From contig NC_058042.1 in assembly GCF_020085105.1 (NCBI RefSeq), positions 27,422,001 to 27,486,000 of the forward strand: 64,000 nt of DNA. The letters are read 5' to 3'. The stretch comes from Siniperca chuatsi. Lineage: Eukaryota > Chordata > Actinopteri > Centrarchiformes > Sinipercidae. The notes below the pieces were generated by a model. It made no database searches and was not told where the DNA came from. It saw only the letters and a list, made by a program, of their open reading frames with translations. A program made the position numbers and the translations under genes. This document shows, in pieces, positions 46,951-58,630 of this stretch; position 1 is the stretch's first letter, and every line of letters begins with the position of its first letter.

Positions 46951-47882
46951 GACATTTCCCCGAAAAGCCGTGGGAACCCAGTAAAGCTGTCTTTGACTCT
47001 TACAACATAAAAACTATTACTCAATTCATTTTTGAATACTATTCGTGGGTGCAAGTCACCATTGAATCTTTACCATTTAATGCATTAATGAAAGCTAATG
47101 GGTTGACAGTTACTCAAAGCATGACAAACTATGAATCAGGTGCAAAACAGATGGCACCATCCTGGATTTACATATTTCAAACCTGCACAGTTGTAGAACA
47201 GGACTGTCAGTTGTAGCAGAAATTCTGGATGCTGACTGATCATTACATTATTGGTGTTAGTGACACCCAATCTATTGTCAGTTTGGGCAATTACTTTATA
47301 ATGTTACTGACAAGAATGCTTTCAGCAGAAAAGTTGGCTGCCGTGGAGACAGAAAAGCTCACAATTTTACCACTGCATGCATAAGAGCGGTGCCTCGCAT
47401 AGATGGGAAGTGGAGGGAGCACAGAGAGGTAGAGGTAGAGAATACGTGTGTATTTCTAAAGGCTCAAATGTCCGTCTTAATAGATTTTAATGTCATCACA
47501 ACCTTGGCAGTGAGCTCTTAAAAAATGTTACAGGGGGGCATGAACAATATACAAATTCAAGCCTGACAACCATATTGGGTTGAATGATATAAACTGAGGG
47601 AGCAAAAATAAAAACCTCTTTTTACTGCAACTTGCAGTAACTAATAACTAATAATAGATGTAACCCCGTCTCTCTTCACAACAAATAAACTTTCATATCA
47701 CTAAGTAAAATAGTAAAGCAGTATTTAAAGATTATATTAACATTGAAACCAAGCAGGGGAAAAAAACATAATAAATACTTGATGCTTTCGCAACCATTGT
47801 CTGTTTCATTGTATGCTCCTGCTAGCATATCTGTCCAAACCATACAGGTTCAACTGATCACCATGTCAAGTACTGAAAGTCC

Positions 47883-50800
47883 TCATTTTTTCACCACCGT
47901 CTCCAGATACCCGATGAATCTTCTCAGGTTGACTTTGATGTTGTCCAGCACACACAGCTGCTGAGGGCTGTACTTGCCTCTTCCTTCTTTACGAATCTAG
48001 TAGAAAAGTGAATTGTTATTAAAATGTGACGCACCTTATAGGAAAGATAAGACATAATGTTTGTCTCTTGTTTATTTATTTATTTTTTAAACAAGGGCAC
48101 TGAACTATTGTTGTTTATTAAAATCCGTAAAGCCATTGTAAGCAATACCATTTACAAGAGGGAGAAACAAAAATGTTCAGTAGTGGGAGGAATGGGTTAA
48201 TGGGTTAATAATCCAGAAAACGCATTTGGAAATTGTGAAAAAATCAACAAGAACAGTGCTCAGTAAAAAGAAAAAAGTCTCTGGTACCTTGGCCTTAAAG
48301 ACAGGTTGAAGTGCCTTCAGTGCAGGTAGTAACTGGATATTTTTAGCAGCCGTCTCCGCCTCGTCTCCATCCGCAAAAACATCAAACAAGGCGTCGAGGG
48401 CTTCTCCATTTACAACCAGGTGGGCATCCTTGGTGGCAACTTGAAGTAAGGCGTTTCCAATCATCTGTGTGTGTGTGTGTGTGTGTGGGGGTAGACAGAG
48501 TTTCTTAGAGGAAGAACAAATATTCCAAGAGAAGAAAAGAGAGAAAAATGATACCTGAAGGGTTTCCGCAGTGCCCTTCTCTTTGGCTAATGTGCTGCCG
48601 GTGATGCCCAGAATGGCGACGGCGTTGACCCTCACACTGACAACATCACAGCGGGTGGCTGCTTCGCTCAGGCTCATCAGCTGCTGGGGGGTCATACACT
48701 AACAAAAACAAAACCAACCACACAGATATCGAGCTGTCCAAAATAAACATGGTCAACAGCGTTCAGTGTGAACTGGCAGTGGATTTTTAAGTTTGACAGG
48801 AATACAAAGTCCAGCTTCTGTGTTGCCTCTGTATTTATTCACTCAACTTTGCGGGGGCCCTCCACTAATTTTACACAAGTTCAGTTTTCTTGTCATGTTG
48901 AGTACTACTCAGCCTGTTAAAACAGCCGTATAATGTCTTCTGTGGCTCTGGAGGAGCTTTCCAAAGTATTCCAGCATTTTTTTTACTTCACCCATACTTG
49001 GCAATAAAATCTGCTGCATAGATTTTGACCATCCTTTTTGTGCAATACTAAATCGCTGGATTAACCTTTTAAATGCAAATGTTTTAAATCACCAAAGGAA
49101 AGGCTAAAGCTGTGGTATTTCCTGTACCTGGGGAATATTTTTGGAGGCAATCATCTGTAAAAGAGACCGCATGGCGCTGATGACGGCCTCCAGGAACTCC
49201 TCATCTTTGGGTATCTCTGAAATTATTACAAAGTAAATTGTACTTACTTAACAGATGTTTCAATATTGCAACTCACTATACTGCTGCAACTGATCATTCT
49301 AGGAATATACATTTATTTGTCTACTATGATTTAATTGTGCTTTTCACTTTTCAACACAATTTGGTTTCCAAATCATGAATCTAAGTTACTAGAGTTAGTA
49401 TCTTGCCTATATTCATGTGTATTTTAGTGAAAAATAAAACTCAAGGAATACCAAATGTGACCTATGCGCTGTATTATAATATGACATAAATGCACCTGCT
49501 GCACCAAAGACCAGCGTGGACAGGTGCTGCGCTGCTCCCTGCAGGGCTGCCGCTCCTCCCAGAGACTCGGCATCCATGGTGGAGAGGATGCTATGGAGGG
49601 ACGTCAGCGCCCTGGACTGCACGCGCTGCATCCTAAAAGGACAGGAGAAGAAAAGATGGCGTTTGTCATAGAGCAGTGAGACTTTACATTCAAGAGTAAA
49701 TCAGTCTCAAAGAGATAAACCAGTTCCCCCCCCCCCAATAAATCACTTCCCAACAAACCTCACCAGAGTGAAGATACATAAGGTATATCTAACATAGCTT
49801 ATACTAATTTTGATCAGACAGTTAAGTTAAAGAAAGGATGAGAAGTGAGAGGATTACTTTTTTATCAGGCTTCTCCAGGAGGGATTCTGATGGCACACAT
49901 CCATGGCTTCCTTTCTGGGGAACTCTGTCTTTTTGAGGACCTTCAATCAAGCGGGAAAAAAAGATATTACTAAAACCATTAAGTGTGGTTGCATATATGA
50001 AAGAGAGATCTCTATTAAACTGCACAGATAAGTAATTCAATCTGTTCAGCCCCAGGTGAAAGATGGGTGGGGTTCACAGCATAATCAGAAGCATATTTTT
50101 GGTTTGTAATTACAGCAAAGTATACCAAGATGATAGTTTAACTAGATTCCCATGCTCGTCTAAACATTGACACTGTGATGAACTCCTCCTTTCTTATAGC
50201 TATTGACTGCTGCCGAGGTGTTACTGATGAAGCAGACAGGTATTTGCCTTTTCAGGGATGCTGTGGTTGATCAAGGCCCCCTGAACCTCAGCTGACAAAC
50301 ACAGTGGTGACATAAGATTGGACACTCCATCACAAAGACCATCCGGACCCATGTCGCTTTCATCGCTGCTCGACTCCTCCTCCCACTCGTCGTCAGAGGG
50401 GTCTTAACAGGCACACATACATAGAATTGATCAGGGAAACAATGACAAGACAAATGCTACCAATGCAGAATAACAAAAGGTGTTTCTAGGCACTCAAATT
50501 GACTCATTTCTTGTTATAATAGCCTTTCACATAAGCAAACACATACTGGGTGGCAGTGTCATAGGAAATAATGTTGATGAAGAGTGCCTGGGGTCATCAC
50601 TGCTGTCCATGCCCACAACACTCACCGTCAGAGCAGCACATGTTGACGATGATCTCCAAGGACGTTTGCTGGGCTGTCAGCAAGGCCGTTGCCTCCCTCA
50701 GCTCCTCCTTGCCCCTCTGGACAAAAACAAGCAGCCATGTGAGTCAACATCCTACCAAAACGATGACTGTTAGCACTGTTATCACCCAGTCTGAGTTCAG

Positions 50801-53800
50801 CAGCCCGCCGCAAAGGAGAGCTTCATTTCTACAGATGTACTCAAACATGCCCAGTTGCACTTTTTGAACTGTGATCTAAGTGAAATCCTCCGTCAGGGGT
50901 GTCACTTTTGAAGGGAAAATGAGGTTTAAGTAGAGCTTATCTATTGAGTCTCCTGATTACAACTGTGTCTGCGTGTGTTCAGCAGCGTTGCGGAAGAGAA
51001 ATGCTTTCCATAACTGTTTTACATTTACACTGCTAATCTAGAAAACCCAAATCTTAAATCGAGAAAACCCCATTGTGTAACCCACAATATTACAGTGTAT
51101 TTTGTAAAGTCACCATGAATGTCACCCGCAATCTTGGGGCTCTGGCTGTGCCTGATATGAGAGGGACAGCTCTGTCTCGCCGAGGTCAGGTCTGGGGACT
51201 GTCAGCGTGGTGGAAGCCAGAAGCTGGTCCCCAGTTGAACCTTGCTGAGTGTCCCTAATCTGCTACCCCGAACCCGACAGTTTGTCTGCTCTGTCAGTCT
51301 GGCTCACGCTCCAGGATGACTCATACGCCACCTTTTCACCTGACATGCGCCTCAAAATACAAAACTGGATCGCTTCGTCGCTATAAACACAGGCTGCCGT
51401 ACACGTCCCATCCTAACATTTACAGCATTTAAAACTGAGGGTAAACTTTTTATCTCCAAGAGCCATGGGAATCCATTTTTTTGTTAATGATGTTATTTAT
51501 GACAATTTGTTATATGTAGACTGCATTTAATTTAATTTGGATTTTTTAAGTGTCCAATTTTTTCATTGAAAAGTTCTAGGCCGTATGTGTACAACTTCTA
51601 AGAAATGTTCATAAGAATGGTCCTAAACTTTGACGTATCCGTGAAAAAAATTCATAGTAAAAAGTAGCACTTAAGACTCTTTATATAAAGAAGCTCAAAG
51701 TAGCTTTAAGCTCAATTTAAGTGCAAACTGCAGTGAGTGTAAAATAAAGACTACAATCATGTCTATCCAAAATGCCCTCCTTCAAGCCCTGAATCAGCCA
51801 ATAGCAGGGCCCCAGAGGCGTCCTGTCATGGCTGCGTCACAGCTTCATGCACACCTTGCCTTGATCATGACTACCCATCGTGCATTCTATCCATTATATA
51901 TGCTTCAATATATTGTAGCATGCAAGAGAAAAGCTTCTACAAGATATTTCACTTACAGTTATGTTGACAATATGAATATATGCTATTTGAGTTATTATTC
52001 ATAAAAACCTTAAATGAGTTCAAGAAGGATAAATCAACCAAGAGTTACACGTCTGTGAACGTCCTATAAAATGTATGTTAATCAAATAAATGTTTAGGTG
52101 TCTCCATTTTTCCAAAACAGAGCACAGTGGGGTTCCATCTAAAAATTAAACATTTCTTTAAAAAGTATACTGGCAAGTTTGTAGTCTTGACACTTAGGGA
52201 CATTTATGAATGGTACTTACTGTTAGTGAGTACGTGCAAAATTATGTCATTCTTAGAATTTTGGCACAATTAAAACAAAAATTGTACTGTGGGCGACATT
52301 ATAAAAGGCTTACATCTGAATACTGGATTTACTAGATTAATCCGACCAATATTGGATTTTTAAGTCCAATGTTCATTTAGATATTTGAGAGTTTAAAAAA
52401 AGCTGCTATTCAATTCAATTTTATTTATATAGCGCCAATTCATAACAGAAGTTATCTCATTGCACTTTTCCTATAGAGCAGGTCTAGACCGTACTCTTTA
52501 TAATATTATTTACAGAGACCCAACAAATCCCACCATGAGCAAGCACTTTGGCGACAGTGGCAAGGAAAAAACTTGGACAGAAGCAGACTCAGTGGTGGGC
52601 GGCCATCCGCCGCTGCCGTGTTAGGTTTTGAGAGAGCAGGACATTTTGCAGTTGAAAAATAAACTTGTCAGTGATTTGGTCTGGTGGACTACTGGAGAAG
52701 GCACTGTTACTAAAAGCCCTCAAACATATCTTTGGCATTTCTGTATGGCAGTTTTTTGATATTTACTGGCCAAGATATGCACCTATACTGATATATCCGC
52801 AATAAGGTAACATCAGCCAATATATCGGCATGGCCAACTGATCAGTCTTGCTCTAACAAAAACGGAAGCATGCTACTGACTGACTGTGTTCAAAGGCCAA
52901 CTTGTATGGCCAAAAGGGCTCACAACCTGCTGTAAGCATAAAGAGGAACAGCAACATTTAGAGTACTATATGAGAGATACCACTTACAGGCAAGAGGTCA
53001 GAGAAGTCGTTATCAGCCCTCACAGCTTTTCCATTCTTCTTGTGTTTAGGTGCTTCCTCCTCCTCGTCCATCTCCTCCACAGCGAGCTCTCCTGCAGCCG
53101 GGTCTTCTATGTCTGGCGCAGCTGGTGTGTTTCTGTGACGAACCTCTTCTGCTTGTCTGAGTTCAGGTATCAGTGTACCTGGGTCCAGATCCAGGCACTG
53201 CGACAGGGTGGCCACCACAGCGTTGAGGGTCTGGGCCTGACGGGCAGCAGGCAGACTGGCCTTCATGTTCCATAGTGTCCCTGAGTGACACAGCAGGCAG
53301 AGTTAGAGCTCAGGAAGGGATCTTAAAAAAATTACAGTCACAGTATTCATCAATTGCAGTGTTTGTTCCCTAAATTCAAAAGCAACTTCTGTCCACAGAG
53401 GACTGTTTTTAATGTCCATTTCAACTTGTGTAATGGTAGTAAGTTACAGTTTTTAATAATTTACTTGAAAAGACGTGACAAGTGACAAATTGTACCTGCA
53501 GCTAATGTCCTGAGGAGAGTGTGTGCCATGCCTGGCTGAGATGACAGCAGCACATTCTCCAGGACTCCAAGCACTGCACTGTTCAAGCTACAGAGCAGCT
53601 CTGGGTTATCCTCAGTCACAGTGTGCAAACAGTGGGCTGGCCAAACACAAAGACGAGAGACTTCAAAACGGATTCCTCAAACTTGAGAAACCAAATATGC
53701 TACACGTCAGACTTGACTAAGGTCTTTGTTACAAACAATATTAAGATTTCTGAAAGCCCTGTTTGGAAGGACTGTACAGTAATAGCTATTACAGGACATT

Positions 53801-56800
53801 TTTAATGTCAATGACCAGTTCACACGTCGTGAGTCATTTCTGTAATCAGCCTCATATGTCACAGAGCTGAGACTGTCAGCTCCATTTACAGTCATCACAC
53901 CAACGTCTATGAATATTAACAATAATACTGTATGCAACATGTGGCCATAAATTTAATCTCTGTAAGATATACGTTAGGCAGAAAATTTACCCAAAGATAA
54001 AAAAAATTATTCTGCCTGTTTTCATAAATTCACCTTATGTCTATGTGAGCCTGTAGCTATTATGGGCTGGACTTGGTGTTAAAAGGAGTAGTTCGACATT
54101 TTGGGAAATACCCTTATTGCTTTGGAGAGTTAAATGAAAAGATCGATACCACTCTCATGTCGGCAAATTGAATATTAAGCTAGAGCCAGAAGCTGGTTAC
54201 ACCCAATATACACAGCATCCGGCTGCGCTCCGGCTCTGTCACGGCTCTGTTTCTGTTTCAGTGTACACAGGAAACACTTCAGGAGCAGAGCGTCTGTTCT
54301 TCAGCAGCCACAATTATACTATAGTTCAGAGTGGTTTTGCCAAGGTTTGTTGTGTTTTATAAGCATAAATATACATTTGCAGCTCATTTTGATGTGGCAA
54401 CAGATGCTTTTTGGCTGTACTTGAATATGACAACCTTTTGTTACTTCCAACCTTCTCTGTGATCACTCATTTTAAATGACAATACAGCCAATCTCACAGT
54501 ACAGCTGCTGTCATTAACCTGTATTTTGTCTGACTATGTCGAATCGTCACCGGCAGCCGTGACGGAGGCGGAATTGTGACGCAGTCGGATTCTGTTTAGC
54601 TTAGCTTAGCATAAAAAAATGGAAGCAGGGGGAAACAGCTAGCCTGGCTCTGTCCAAAAGTAACACACTTGTTTATTTAATCCGTACAAAAACTGAAGTG
54701 TAAAACACGTTGTGGTTTTACAGGGGGGGTTATGTGCCAGGCTATTTCTTGGCTTGGTGTGGTGACTTCCTGGAGTCTCCACTGGCTGCCTGACAACCAC
54801 ACAGTGACAACAAGATTCCAGTCTTTACTATAAGCTAATTGAACCACCTGCTAGCTCTAGCATCATAATTAACGTACAGACATGAGAGTGGTATCAAACT
54901 TCTCATCTAACTCTCGGCAAGAAAGCTAATAAGCATATTTCCCAAAAAGTCAATTTACACTCAGTTGTCAGTTTATTAGGCACACCTAGCTAAAACTAAC
55001 GCAGTCTATTACAACAGTCCTGCAATAAATCCCACCTTCATGAAGGTTAGAATGTAATCACTTTTATGACAACAGGACCTGTACCAGCAGTAATGGAAGT
55101 CTGTATGTCCCGTCATGATATTTGGACAAAAAAAATTGAGGTCATGAATAATCGTGGCCAGCTAGGATGTACACACACCTTTATAAAATTAATTATGACA
55201 TCCAATCAACAGTATATCCGTTCAACGTACCAGCAGATGTGGCCAGCTCCACGTTGTGTGGGTGTCTCTCCAGACACTGGACAACCACATCCAGGAGACC
55301 CGCTTTGTTAAACACAGACAGCGCCTGGCTGCTGCTCTCACTGAAAGGACAACACAATATGAGAGACATAACATATGCACACAGACAGACACCGTGCCTC
55401 ATCTCTGCGTTAATAATTACAGATTATGGCAGTAACAGTGTCAAGAAGCAGGCTTGTGACTATAAGATGAACTAAGAGTGCAATTTTGTGGACTGGCTAG
55501 TGGGGTAAAGTATATAATGACGATGTATCTTTACTTAGGCAGTAGACACCTACTAGCCTCATGAGCTGCTAACTAGCCAACAGCAGAAGACTGGTGATAC
55601 AGGGCAGCTCCCAGGAGAGAAACTGCATGTAATAATGAAATGAGTTGTAGGGCGTCGATGAAAATAGCATGCAGGCTCAGTAAAACATCTCGATAAATAA
55701 AAAAAGGTTAAAAACACACACTGCCATCAGCTTGGACTACCTCTTTGCTTACCATAAATTCCACAACAGGTTCACAGCCTCATTGGCTACATCCTCCACT
55801 GCATTCTTCTGGTCTTTCATCGGCACAGCAGCGCTCTCAAAACCAGCACAGCACTGAAAAGATGACAGATGACGACAAAACCACAAGTGAAACAGGTATG
55901 AACTTTGCCATCGTCCATCTAAAAGTGTTTAGAATGTTAACTCTATATTATGAAAATATAGCTCAGTCTGAAAAAGCAGGTGATACTGTTTATGGTTCAC
56001 GGCACCTATTGACCTCATCCACTGGTCAACAACAGCGAGCTTGAATTTGATGCCAGAAGTCAATTTGTTCGAGTGTGGGTGTAGAGATTTTTGTGAATAT
56101 CTTTGCTCCGGGATGAAGCCTAACTGCTGAGGATATCGTAGCCTGCTGTAACAGCTGCTGATGAGGAGGGACTGAAGTGATGGGGTGAGCTAAAAGGAGT
56201 GGTGGAGTCTCACCTCTCTAAGCAGTGCTGTCAGAGGAGTCATGACGTCGTGCTTCACCATGTCCTCACACACCTCCTGACCTCCACATGCACTCAGATT
56301 CCTGTCAGGGAGAGACAGCAGCAGACACACACTCATCATTCGGTCGGAGGAGATCCGCTGTCAGAGATGCTGTTTGTGTTTGTGTGTGTGTGGGTGTGGG
56401 TGTGTGAGAGAGAGCGAGCCCGGAGGTGTCCTGTGAGCAACTGTCTTATTTTGATATCCAGTACATGGAACCTGATTTAAGGTTTACTGGAGGACGATAG
56501 TCAGGACAAGGGTTAAGGTCGTACTCATACAAAAACAAGTGTCGACTGCAAAGAGGATGATGATGACGATGATTACTGTTGTTGTGTTGTAACTGTTGTC
56601 AAATGTCATCACCACTGATGAAATTGTTGTTTGTCTTTTTGTTTTGGGGAAGGTTATTTGGAGGTAAAACAAATGTAACATGCAAATGTGATCAGATTCC
56701 CACATAAATAAACAGAAACAGAATATTGTGTATATTTGTATACAATACATCATAAGACAGTAATAACACCAGCCATCAAATCATGAAAACCTAACAGCAC

Positions 56801-57972
56801 CTTCTTTCTTCTTACAACCGGACCTTTCATTGTGGCATGGCGCCCCCTATAGAAGTAACACAACAAATACATCTGTACCCTATACCCATAATACTGTATA
56901 ATACCACACTGAATGGAATCTTGATTGTAGTGGGGGGAAGGCCTAAATGATTGAAATAATGTGCTCTGGACATTTTCTGCTATGACAAGTCAAAACGTCT
57001 GCTGTGAAAAAGGTCTATTCAAGAACCTCTCGATTACTTTCAAAGATGTATTGAGCGTGGTGACACAAAGACTCAACATTTGCATGTTTCAGGGTAAATC
57101 TTGTTGTGGGCAGGGGGGCCCCACTTCCCAAAAGCATCTTCAGGCTAAGATGATCTTAGTCTTAGATCAGACCTGGTTCTGTGGGTGCAGTCCACTCCAC
57201 ACCACAGCACTACTGACTCACCTGAGCGCTCCGGTGGCGGTCTCCCTGACAGCCGGGCTGCTGTCCAGCAGCATGGGCCCGAGGCGCCTCACAGCATCCC
57301 TCTGGAGGAAACCAGGGATGGTCTGACTCTGCTGCACCACCCGAGAAATACTGGCACATGCAAACTCTCGCACATCTGCACTGGGACTCTGCAACTGTGG
57401 AAAATAGATACAAAACATGACACCAACTATATAAAGTGACCTGTTTCAGACTTCCTGTAGATTACTCACATACACTAACCCTAGCTGCACTTCTCTAGGA
57501 CAAGTAGGCCTAATAATATAGGATACAGGATATAAAATCTGGCATTATTGGCCATATAACTCATTTAGACTGACATTTTTTTTAACAACTCTACAACAAA
57601 AGCCTAAATAAGAGTCGTAAGGGTGAAATCACACATTCAAGTTAATCCTCATTACTGGACTAACTAAACTCGAGATCAACTTAAGTTATACCAATGAAGG
57701 ATACTCTCCACTTTTAATGTTTCAATGAATGTTTAAACGCCTACCCACTATGCTGTAAGGACATTACAAGTACACCACAGCTTGACAAAAAGTCATTTTA
57801 GTGAGAAAACAGGTTTAGACTGTGATCATACTTTCTCCAGCAACTCCGCAGCTGGACAGCTATCATCACCGTGGTCTTCTTCCTCAGCGTCCACTTCCTT
57901 CATAGAATTCGCCGGCAATCCAACTGAATTGAACTGCGGACGTTTAAATTTAGTGGTTTTACTTTTACCCAT
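47883..57972 (-). CDS. heatr3: HEAT repeat-containing protein 3 (Syo1 orthologue)
   Basis: HEATR3 is the animal counterpart of yeast Syo1, an adaptor that co-imports uL18/RPL5 and uL5/RPL11 for 5S RNP assembly. Coding exons (minus strand): 57832-57972, 57222-57394, 56214-56301, 55753-55853, 55231-55340, 53496-53636, 52988-53280, 50626-50716, 50248-50402, 49858-49940, 49496-49632, 49128-49216, 48555-48698, 48288-48464 and 47883-47996. All phases agree and give 678 residues (human 680). The basic N-terminus ([12 protein letters not shown]) looks like a nuclear import signal. Armadillo/HEAT helices run from about residue 41 to 260 and from 400 to 678. They flank an acidic linker at about 315-350 (EEMDEEEE) and a second acidic run at about 380-399. 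The C-terminus ([25 protein letters not shown]) matches human closely. The intron after exon 9 appears to use a GC donor, and the exon 14 acceptor is a (CA)n tract. Confidence 0.95.
48465..48487. repeat. (GT)n tract forming a heatr3 splice acceptor
   Basis: A short GT run abuts exon 14, so on the transcribed strand the acceptor reads CACACACACACAG before ATGATT. Confidence 0.9.
50717..52987. other. heatr3 intron 7 (2.3 kb)
   Basis: No exon is seen inside. It holds the dispersed repeat at 52404-52630 and otherwise unremarkable AT-rich DNA; the frames at 51073-51258 and 51759-52004 have no support. Confidence 0.85.
52404..52630. repeat. Dispersed teleost repeat in heatr3 intron 7
   Basis: It carries the well-known phrases CAATTCAATTTTATTTATAT, GCAGGTCTAGACCGTACTC and CACCATGAGCAAGCACTTTG, followed by GGCGACAGTGGCAAGGAAAA. 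This block is present in very many copies in fish genomes. Its class is not certain. Confidence 0.75.
54089..54957. mobile_element. MITE with long inverted repeats in heatr3 intron 5
   Basis: GACATTTTGGGAAATA at 54095-54110 faces its complement at 54936-54951 with one mismatch. The pairing extends weakly inward over about 55 bp (CTTATT, AGAGTTA, ATGA-AAG). The core has the familiar TTAGCTTAGCTTAGCATAA and GGGGGAAACAGCTAGCCTGG phrases of a common teleost repeat. A second element interrupts it at about 54212-54595. Confidence 0.75.
54212..54595. mobile_element. Element nested inside the 54.1-kb MITE
   Basis: It breaks the host repeat between AGCTGGTT and TTAGCTTAGC. Its ends, ACAGCATCCGGCTGCG and the complement of ACAGAATCCGACTGCG, are inverted repeats with 14 of 16 matches. 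No transposase frame is present and I could not define a clean target duplication. Confidence 0.5.
54957..55055. repeat. Dispersed fish repeat fragment
   Basis: It contains CAGTTTATTAGGCACACCTA and CAACAGTCCTGCAATAAATC, phrases of a very common fish interspersed repeat, directly next to the preceding MITE. Confidence 0.6.
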
Positions 57973-58060
57973 TTCAATCTCTATTAAAGTGCGAACTGCG
58001 CATACGTGATTTTTTTTCTTCTTCCACAGTCAGGCGTAGCGACTAAACCTCAAACACACA
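57973..58060 (-). promoter_or_regulatory. heatr3 5' UTR and compact promoter (inferred)
   Basis: The stretch just upstream of the heatr3 start codon carries CpGs, including an NRF1-like half site (TGCGCA near 57990). It is bounded by the cnep1r1 poly(A) signal only about 300 bp away. The promoter must lie here or in the cnep1r1 3' UTR. No TATA box was seen. Confidence 0.35.
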
Positions 58061-58278
58061 CTCTAGCCTGCTTGGAGGCCATGTGGAAGATTATTCCTTG
58101 CCGTAAAGCGGTCGTTGCTAACAGAAAGCAGAGAACCTGTCGCAAAACCACGGGGAACGCAAAAAACACAAACGTTATCAAGCTTTTGTGGTTTATAAGA
58201 AACACCAAATAAATCACAGGCAGACGCTTTACACGTAATAAGACAGAAATAAATAGACATATTTTAACACCTTCAGTA

Positions 58279-58284
58279 TTTATT
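58279..58284 (-). terminator. Poly(A) signal AATAAA, probable cnep1r1 3' end
   Basis: AATAAA on the minus strand about 350 bp after the cnep1r1 stop. It lies only about 300 bp before the heatr3 start codon, so the two genes are tightly packed head-to-tail and the heatr3 promoter must sit in this short gap. Confidence 0.5.
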
Positions 58285-58630
58285 AGGTAAATAGCCTTAA
58301 AAATAGAAACATTTAGATAAAACACATGCTCAACATCAGAAACAGAGATGAACACATCTGAACTCACACTGAATGAGTAAAATACATCAAAGATTATGTG
58401 AGCAGATCAGCAGCTTCAATTGTGACGTCAGCACAGCGACACTGTTAAAAGGCCCTATCAGTTCATTTCTTCTTTCTTCAAAATGCATTCCCATCATGAC
58501 GACAATATCTGCCTCAGTGCTGCTCCCCTTGGAGCTGTTCAGACCACCCAAAGGCCTCAAGACACCGAGTGATCAGTGGCTATCAACAAAGACCAGGTAC
58601 ATTGTCTGACCACCCCACTCAAGCTTGTCG

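Noticed and set aside
57185-57439. Plus-strand frame over heatr3 exon 2
   Set aside because: Antisense shadow of a conserved HEAT/armadillo exon.
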